A stretch of DNA of 64,000 bases from Edaphochlamys debaryana. Taxonomy: Eukaryota; Chlorophyta; Chlorophyceae; Chlamydomonadales. This document shows positions 55,958 through 64,000 of the stretch, piece after piece. Numbering within the stretch: position 1 is the first letter of the stretch; each line of letters begins with the position of its first letter. Location: positions 248,001-312,000 of the forward strand of contig JAEHOE010000018.1 in the NCBI GenBank assembly GCA_016858145.1, in the 5' to 3' direction. The position numbers and the translations under genes were made by a program. The notes beneath the pieces were generated by a model, which ran no database searches, was not told the DNA's origin, and saw only the letters and a program-made list of their open reading frames with translations.

Positions 55958-58900
55958 ATGGGGGCATCCCCGCCAGCGGACAACAGCCGTTCTCGATCTC
56001 GCTATGTGCACCTTGACGCCCCGGAGACATGGTGGCACTCTCGCGCCTGGCGGGGACTCGGCTCGGGACTCATCGACGCTCTCGTGCCCATACGCACACC
56101 CGAGAGCGCGAGCCGCACCGCGTAAGCAGGGAAAGGCGCAGTTGTTCTGTTTGCCATGGGGAGAGTTGCGGCATGTCTGGGGCGCCTTAGTCAAAACGTA
56201 CCGCCTGACCTCGAGGCGTCGGGGGCTCGCGACGCGGCGGGGGGGGGCGGGGTCTGCCACTGCCAGCGGCTGCTCGCTGCAGGGCTTGGGCGCTCTTGCC
56301 CCCCACCCGCCCTCACCCGCCCTCACCCCCCGCTCTGTCGTCCCCGCTCCCCCAGGTGGAGCGCCCTGCAGCTCGCACTGGTGCTGTGGGTGGCGGTGGC
56401 AGTGCCCCTGGAGGTGCGAGCGCTTAGTACTCGGCGGGCGGGCAAGGGCGTGGCTAGCCGTGAAGGGCCGGGGATCAATGTGTAAGCCCTTCACCACCAC
56501 CCCACGCCGCCCCCTTTTGCATCTCAGCAGCAGCAGGCCTGTTTGCTGAGCCTCTCCCCCTCGGCCCCTCCCATCCCACGTTCATCATGCGCTCGCCCCT
56601 CCCCAGATCGGGTTTGACACGTTCCGCGGTGTGGCGGCTCTGACCGCCATGTCATGGGTGGTGTCTGTGTGCTTCGGCCTTGACGTGCTGGTTCGCTTCA
56701 GGTGGGCCCCGGCGCTGTGGGGGCAGCAAGTGCTAAGCGGGTGCTGCGGCACGCTCGGAAAAGCAAGGCACCCGCCATCCAGTCCAAACCGCGCTCGGTG
56801 AGCCCTGCATCCGTGCCCGCCCCCTGCCCCTTCTCCCCCCAGGACCACCTTCACCACCCCCCAAGGGGAGGTGGTCCGCAGCCCCGGCCGTATCGCCACG
56901 CGCTATCTGAGGGGGCTCTTCGTGCTCGATGTGGCGGCGGCGCTGCCCGTACAGGTAAGCCCGTTCAGGTGGGCTCGATTGCTGGGCACTGGGAAGCGTG
57001 TGTGATGGGCGCAGGTGTGCATGAGGGTGTCACCGTGTCTCCCGCCCAGCAGTGCACCGGGCGCTTCTTGAGAGCAGCCTTGCTTTCTGCGGGCCACGCA
57101 ACGGGCCATTCTACCCACACAAGGCCGAGCGCAATAGCCCATGAGATGCCCCAGCAGCGCACTCACGCTGAATGCTGCACTCACCCTCCGTCCCACATGG
57201 GTGGCCCCCCGGCCCGCAGGCCTTTCTTGGTGGGACTGGCCTGAGCGAGTACGCCCTGTGGTTCCAGCTGCTCAAGCTGCCGCGCATCTTCCGCCTCTCG
57301 TAAGCCCTAGGGGCCGGCGCCAGGGCTGCACGGGGCCACACGTGTTACTAGGCATGATACGCCCTGATAGGGGGGGTCCTGCTGGCATTGGCTTACGACG
57401 CACAGGACGGTCACCTCTATACCCCTCCGCAATGATCGGTGATGCAGGGAGCTGCTGGCGCTCAGCCGTACGAAGTACGACAATCTGATGGCGGCGGGGC
57501 GGCTGCTGGGACTCATGCTGCTGGTCACGGTGGGGCGGGGGGAGAGGCGGGAAGGAATGCATGCTGCGTACCGGTGCATGCAAGGGCACCTGCCTTTGCA
57601 CACTGGCTTGCTGGACTAAAGACATCCGTACATGTCTGAGTCCTTCACCATCCTATAGGCTTTCCCACTCCTCCCATGTCTGCCCCCGCCCCCTGCCTGC
57701 CCCTCAGCACTGGGTGGCATGCATCTGGCACTACCTGGCCGAGCGGCTGCCAGGCGAGGCGGGATGTGTGACAGGGAGTGCACCACCGTAGGGCGGAGAG
57801 CTGGGGACCGGTGCTGCCTAACGGGGGGCCCCTCGCAACCGCCAAGCACTGACTGCACTCTTCTTTCACTAAGCGCAGACTGGCCCTGGTCTTTCGAGGA
57901 CAAGTGCGCTGGCTGCTCCGACGCAGCGCAGTATCTGGTCGGGTTCTACCTAACGTTCCTCATGGCGAGTGGGGACAACTGCCGTCTGTCGAGGGTCCCA
58001 GCTGTGACGATGGGCGGAGACGATGGGCGGAGACGGCGCCATGATTACGTGCAATGCCCAACCTGTGCCCAACCTGCCCGACCGTGCCTGGCTCCTGCCC
58101 CGCCACAGCTGGTGGGCGATCGGCCCGACACCTTCAACAACGTGGAGCGCGTTCTGGCCATCCTGCTGCTCATCATCGGCACCTGCTTCTTCGCAATCAC
58201 GGTGAGGGGGGGCGGGGCGGCTGGGGTCGGAAGGGAGGGCCGGATGGTGGGAGGGCACAGGGAGGGCTCAGGTCGCGTACATCACATGAAGCTGGGGGCC
58301 CGTTCGGCGCGGCCGCTCTAGCAACCGTTACAGCGTTATAGTCATCATGCTGTTTATGCAAGGGTAACTCACGGAGACGCCCTGCGAGGGCCCTGTCGCG
58401 GCCTGTAAGTCGGCGACTTGAACAGAGGCCTCAGAACCCACGAAAGAAGCACTGCGCCTTGCCGATGAATAAAGCGCGTAGCATACGACAGCCACGTCGC
58501 ATTTTGGCGAAGCCGGACGTACCACCGCCCAAGGCACCGGGCTGGACATCCACCCCGACCTAATTCTCCGCTGAGCCTGCCGCCCCCCGCCCCTTTCCCC
58601 CCGCCCGCAGGTCTCTGCCATGAGCCTCCTGGTGTCCAACCTGTGGTCCATGGCCGCACGCCACGAGCAGGTGGGCACTGGTCAGGCAGGGGGGGATACC
58701 AGCACGGGGCGAGGGCCCGGCGCCGTCTGCTCCCCGCCACCTCCTCACCCGCTGCCAGCCCTCACCGCTCTCCACGGTTCGCCCGCTCCCATCCTCAGCG
58801 CGAGGCCCTTGCGCGGGAGGCTCTGGAGTACGCGGGTGCGGCCCCCGAGGTGCACGAACGCGTGTCCGCCTACTTTCGCCGCATGGCGGATGTGGAGCAC

Positions 58901-61900
58901 CCGGGTGAGGGGGATGGGAGGGGGGAGCAGGGGGGCTGACCAACGGCCGTATCTGCCAGTGCCTCCACCACCCACCTCGCCGCCGCCTGCCTGCCTGCCC
59001 GCGTGCCCCAGGTGCCGAGGGCGTGGCGCTGCTGTCCGAGCTGCCGGCGGGGCTGCACGCAGAGGTGCTGACGTCGGTGTTCGAGCCGCTCCTGCTGCAG
59101 GCAAGGGGGCAGGCGGTCTGCGCTCCTCGCTTCTTTCCTCTCGACAGCCTAGCCAACCTGGCTTGGGGGATCTTTGTCTTGCTCAAACCAGCCTGGCTCA
59201 TCTAGACATCGAGCTGAACACCGCCCGTGCCCCACCACACACATACACCATGGGGTTCGCTCGGGCTCTCGTTCCGGGTCGCTCACGCGTCCGCCGCTCC
59301 ACTCCTCTCACTACATCGCACGCGCAATCGCATTCTAGCTTCCCAACGAGTACTCCCTAAACATACATCCGCGCAGGTTCAGCTGTTTGCCTTTTGCGAG
59401 CGGCCCTTTGTGTGGCGCCTGTCCCAGCGTCTGCGCATCGCCGCCTTCATGCCACGTGACGTCATCTACGAGTACGGCAGCGTGGGGCACGAGATGTACG
59501 TCATCTGGAAGGGCGCTGTGGCCCTGCTGGGCCCGGGCGGGGCCGTGGCGGCCCTGCAGTGCGCGGGGGACCACTTCGGCGAGCTCGGGCTCATGACCGC
59601 AAACACGCCCCGGCCGCACAAGGCGGTGGCGCTGCAGCCGTGCGATACGGTGGTGCTCGGGCGCTGGGACCTGCTGGTGAGACCCCGTGTGGACTCCATG
59701 CCCTGCCCTCACCCCTCCGATGCCTGCACCTCCCTCACCTCCCCGAGAGCGGGAATGAATAGCCGCCTGCGTTTGGGTTCTACGCCGTCCGCTCTGCCCA
59801 CCGCTGCTGCCCCCTGACCCTTGCTTTCCCCTCCCCAGGACGTGATGCGTGACTTTCCCGACAGCGCCGCTCTGGTTTCGGAGCGCTCCCAGGTGCAGCT
59901 GGAGGACCATGAGGCGGGGCCGGCCATCTGGGCGGCGGCGCTGGTGGCGGGGGGCGGCGGGGAGGACGAGGGGCCAGACGGCCCGGAGCCGGGGCAAGAG
60001 GGGCAGGAAGCAGCGGCGGAGCCCAGGCGACGCCCTCGGCGGCAGAGGAAGGACAGCTGGGAGGAGCAGCCCGCATCGGCGGCAGTTGCTGTGGTCAGCG
60101 TCAGCAGTGATCCGGCGGGGAACGTGTGGCGGCAGCAGCGGGGTAGCGTTGAGGTCAGCGCGAGCAGCAGCAGCAGCGGCGGTGGAGTGCCTGCAAGCCG
60201 CTTAACAAGGCACACAGCCGAAAAGCAGAGGTTAGCACCGGTTGTCGACAGCGAGGGCAGTGGCAGACACAACTACGCGCTCGCCGGCAAGCCCGTCGGT
60301 TTGCTGAGCCGAAGCAGCAGCGGGGCCGTGAGCCGAAGCCCCAGCGGCGGAGGCCTGCCGGCATGGCCGCTGCGGCTGGGCAGCTCTTCGACTCGGGTGC
60401 ACCCCATCGACCCTCGCACCAGCGACAGCGGCGCGGAGGGGCCCGAGGCACGCTCCCCCTTCAGCGCCGCTGCCGCTGCCGCTGCTGCCACTCCCACCCT
60501 GGCGAGGGCGCCCTCCGCCCTCGACGATGTGGAGGACCTGCGTCCCTCGGCCTCCTCCTCGACGCCGGGGTTGCCGGGCCCCGCCCAGGGACTGCCGCTG
60601 TCCCCCCGCTGGGCCCAGCCCAGCGCCCCCGCCTCCGACCCTGCAGGCTCCGTCTCCCCGAGGGCGGGAGCCGGCCCAGTGGCCGAAGCAACGGAGGCTC
60701 TCAGCCCCGCCCTGCAACCGGGGGAGATCACGCCAGGGCCGGGGCTGGGGGGAAGGCGCCGCAGCAGCGGCGATCCAGGGGCTCTCGGCTTTGCGGCCCG
60801 CGGCGTCGCCAACCCCTCCCGCCATGGCCCCCCTTCGCCATTGCCTGCTGGCAGCACGGCAGCAGGGGCCAGGGCCACAGGGCGAATGGGCAGCAACCGT
60901 CGCCGCAGCATCGGTGGCCCGGGGGACGTGGGGGACTGGTTGGCGGGGCTGCTCGGAGGGAACGGGGCGACACGAGCGCTCGAGTCGCCTCATCTACTTG
61001 CCTCATCAGAGCTCTCCCCACAGCCGCCTCGCCAGAGCGTGGATGACCGAGCCGGCACAGCGGCCGCCAACGCTAGACCAAACTCCACGCTCTCACCACC
61101 CCGTCCCGAGCCGCGGCTATCCCTGGAGCGTTCCCCGCTGCCCGGCGCTCACCTAGCCTCCCCTCACACGTCGCTGGGCAGCCCCTTGCTCGGCGCCGCC
61201 AGAGCTACGGCCCGGGACCGTCGAGCCAGCAGCGACTACCGCTCTGCTGGCTCCTTCACTGCCCCTGACGACCGGGGAGCTGGGGCCCCAGCGTCGGCCG
61301 GATGGCGGCCCGCTCTGACCCGACAGGAGGAGTCCGATGAGCTAATGCACGAGTGGCACGCCGAGGCAGCGGGCGAGGATATCGTCGGCACGTGGGGCCC
61401 CGCCCCCTCCTCCTCTCGGCCACAACCTTTGTCGCCACTGGTGCTGCCACCGCAGCCGGCGGCTCTGCGGCAGCGGCGGCAGCGGAGGCCCAGCCTCGTC
61501 TTGGCAGAGCTGATGGGCGGCGCGCTAGCGTCCAACACACTCTCCGGGAGCCGTCCGACTACTGGGGAGGGGTATGTGGGTGCGGCCGGCGCAGCAGAGC
61601 CGCCCGCGCCCTTCACTCCCACGGCCGGCCTCACCTCGCCAGTAGCAGGTCCTCGCAATAATGCCGTCCCCGCGGCGACGTTTGCGCGCGCTGCCGCCAG
61701 GGCCGACCGCAGGGCTCCTTCGACTCAGGCCGCTGGTAGCCGGGGGGTGGACGGCAACGCTCGAGCGCTCTCGGGCGGCGGTCGAGTGGCACGCGCCATG
61801 GCTAATGTCGCCGCAAAGACGGCGGGGATCTTACAGACTCAGCTTAGCGGCGGCCGCTCCGGCGGGAGGGACCCGGCGGCGGAGGACGACGGACTGCCGA

Positions 61901-63964
61901 TGGGCGACCAAAGGGCTGCCAGCAGCATGGGCGACCAGGTGCACCTCCTGTCCATGCCTTTCCAGCCGCTGTTTGGCGTGGACCCCTTGCGGCCCCTGGT
62001 TCCTTCGGCGGCTTACACTGCGGCGGCGACATCTACCTACCACTCCAGCTCCGTTCGCGGCTACGACCGGGAGAGTGACGGCCAGGGAAGAGCTGGCTTG
62101 GAGGCAGGCCGGGGGGGCGCAGAGCCGGAGGACGAGGACAGCGCGGCCCTGGAGGCCCGGGTTGCAAAGCTAGAGCTGGAGCTGGAGACAGCTCGGGCGG
62201 CTCTGGAGCAGAGCCGGGCACAGGTGGCGACGTGGCAGGCCGACCCCATACGGGTGAGAGGGGAGACGCAAGCGGGGCGTGCCCCCGCCATAGCAGTAGG
62301 CCCATCCTTGTGACTGCCCAGACCCTCCCTGCGGTATTCCGTTTGTTGCCAAGGCTTTTCTTGACTGTGTGTCCCGCTGCCTCGATCGCAGGTGCCGGCG
62401 GTGGCGTCCCTCGTGCGGCGGGAGGTGGCGGCGGTGGCTGCCCGGCTGGGGGCGCTTGTGGAGTCAGCGCTGGGGGCGGTGTCGGACAAACTCGGCCGGC
62501 TGTCAGGTGCGTTGACCCGAGTGACGAGATGCCAAACCTTGCTGCATGCATCCTCCTCCACGGCCCTCAACTTGCATGCCCCCCTCTCCGCCCTCACCGC
62601 TCCACACAGAGGGCGCCGAGCTCCTCACCGCTGCGGTGGCGGCGGCGGATGAGCGGCTTCATCAGTTGGAGGTGGAGGCGCGGCACTCCCGAGGCGCGCT
62701 GGGCGTGTTGGAGGGAACCGAGGAGCTGGAGGCAGCCACCGCCGCCGCCAGCGCGTCTGGGGCCGGACCGCTGCTCAGCCGCGCCGCCAGCAGGCGCGGG
62801 TCCATGTCCGGGGCTGCGGGGGCCGCCGCGGCAGCTGCAACCAGCGGGTCTGGCGCCATTGGCAGGCGCGGATCCCTGCTAATGCTGTCCAGTCTGGCCG
62901 GTCTGGCTGCCGGAGGCCGGTCGCGGCGGGGTTCGGTGGTGATGCCGGCGGCGCGACGTCCGTCTGGCCTCCTGGGCTGGGGCTCAGGAGTGCTCTCAGG
63001 GGCCCTCCTGGACTCCGCAGAGCCACCAGAGGGGGAGGCAGGGGCCGGCCGCGGCGGCCCCACAGCCGCCCGGCCGCCTGCGGCAGACCGCGCCCGGCGG
63101 CCGAGCGGCGGCGAGGGCCTGCTTGGGGACGCAGCCCTGGGGGCTGCGCTGTTCGCTGCGACGCTTGATCGCGCCGCTTCTCGAAAGAACAGCCTGAGAC
63201 GCATGTCGACACTGTCCGCTGCACCTCCCTGGCTGGCGCCTCCTGAAGGGGACGGTGTCGGGGGGACAGAGAGCAGTGTGCTGCAGGCGGCGCCGACTCT
63301 CAGCCGAGCGGCTTCGCTTTCGCGACGGACTTCGTTCAGCCGGCAGGGCCCGCTCAGCCGGGCAAGCAGCATCAGGCAAAAGGGCACGTCCCTTGCGGGC
63401 GGGGCTGAGGAAGGAACGGACAACGACGGTCCTGGCAGCGGCGTCATCAGCCCGGTCCACAGCCTGCCGTCCTTGGCTCAGTTGACGACAGCGCTGCATT
63501 CCCTAGACTCTAGGCTCGGGGCCGCCTCGCCGCGCCGCCACGCGGCAGCGCCAGGGGGGCAGGGCCGGCGCATGTCAATTCGCTGGGCAGCCGGGGCAGA
63601 CGGGGGCAGCGGTCCAGACCCTTTGGACATGACTTCATTTGCGACGGAGGCGCTGCAAGACGTGTCCGTGCGGGGCGGACGATACGGAGGCGCGAGCTCC
63701 GCGCATTCCCGCAGTTACGGACAGCTGCACGAGGAGGGTTCGGGCGGGACCCTGGCGGGCGAAAGCTCGCAGGACCTCTTGTCCCTGCTCGCCGCCGCGG
63801 ATGCGTCGCCGCTGGCGTCTCCGCCCGTTATCAGCGTGCTGAAGCGAGATGCTTCCATGCGGAGTGGTTCTGCGCCCCAACTGCCCAGCTTTGGGCTCCT
63901 GAAGCGGACCAAGAGCCAACGCATGGATGAGGCCCGAGAGTCCGGCGCAGGAGCGGGCGCATGA
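55958..63964 (+). CDS. Voltage-gated/CNG-like channel, copy B, inverted paralog of copy A
   Basis: Exons 55958-56121, 56356-56479, 56607-56701, 56843-56954, 57220-57299, 57448-57529, 57708-57777, 57879-57964, 58109-58201, 58611-58670, 58799-58904, 59012-59100, 59377-59676, 59839-62253, 62392-62506 and 62610-63964 give 1,781 residues. Exons 2 to 13 match copy A in number, length and phase, and exon 2 and its following intron are nearly identical. Exon 1 is diverged but ends in the same way (GLIDALVPIRTPESASRT here, GLSSRLLDAVLPIRQPASPSRT-like in A, each with an AWSAL junction). S1 to S6 occupy about 56-322, the pore FLMLVGDRPD 269-278, and the CNB-homology domain 388-487. The tail keeps RRGS, RRMSIRW and RRRSIGG sites. 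Introns after 57964 and 59100 use GC donors; copy A has a normal GT at the first. Both copies look intact, so neither is an obvious pseudogene. Confidence 0.88.
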
Positions 63965-64000
63965 GGCTCTGGCGGTGTGTAGCAACAGCCGTAATGGAGG

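Overview
The window looks like nuclear DNA of a volvocalean green alga (Chlamydomonas, Gonium or Volvox relatives). It is very GC-rich. Genes are cut into many short exons by C/T-rich introns with GTG(A/G)G-type donors, proteins carry long Ala/Gly/Pro/Ser linkers, one extracellular protein has a PPSPPP hinge, and 3' regions carry TGTAA, the usual green-algal poly(A) signal. A partial EF-hand gene resembling a flagellar outer-arm docking subunit fits a flagellate. I see no bacterial operons, rRNA, tRNA or CRISPR. The exon models below were built by hand from splice sites and reading phase. Each of the seven complete models stays open and sums to a multiple of three.

Layout: (1) 165-589, minus: first exons of an EF-hand protein that runs off the left edge. 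(2) 1286-10983, plus: a membrane-anchored M43 (pappalysin-type) metalloprotease, 27 exons. (3) 12416-15317, plus: a RING-H2 E3 ligase with SUMO-interaction-like motifs. (4) 17667-33515, minus: a Strawberry notch (SBNO/FORGETTER1) helicase-like regulator, 38 exons, convergent with the RING gene. (5) 34142-37459, minus: RNA 3'-terminal phosphate cyclase. (6) 37838-42396, plus: agmatine deiminase, divergent from the cyclase across a 378-bp promoter interval. (7) 44581-52746, minus, and 55958-63964, plus: two paralogous 1.8k-residue voltage-gated/CNG-like channels arranged head to head as a large inverted duplication around a 3.2-kb spacer with no recognisable gene.

The genes do not form one pathway; this is ordinary eukaryotic gene order. 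Possible links are loose: the RING ligase and SBNO both carry SUMO-type motifs, and the phosphate cyclase and agmatine deiminase share a promoter interval. The most unusual material is the channel pair (odd pore signature, RRxS-studded tails, gene-conversion-like mosaic), the protease (Met-turn Met replaced by Ile, new domain order), and the gene structure itself: nine GC-AG introns and repeated small duplications of splice junctions.
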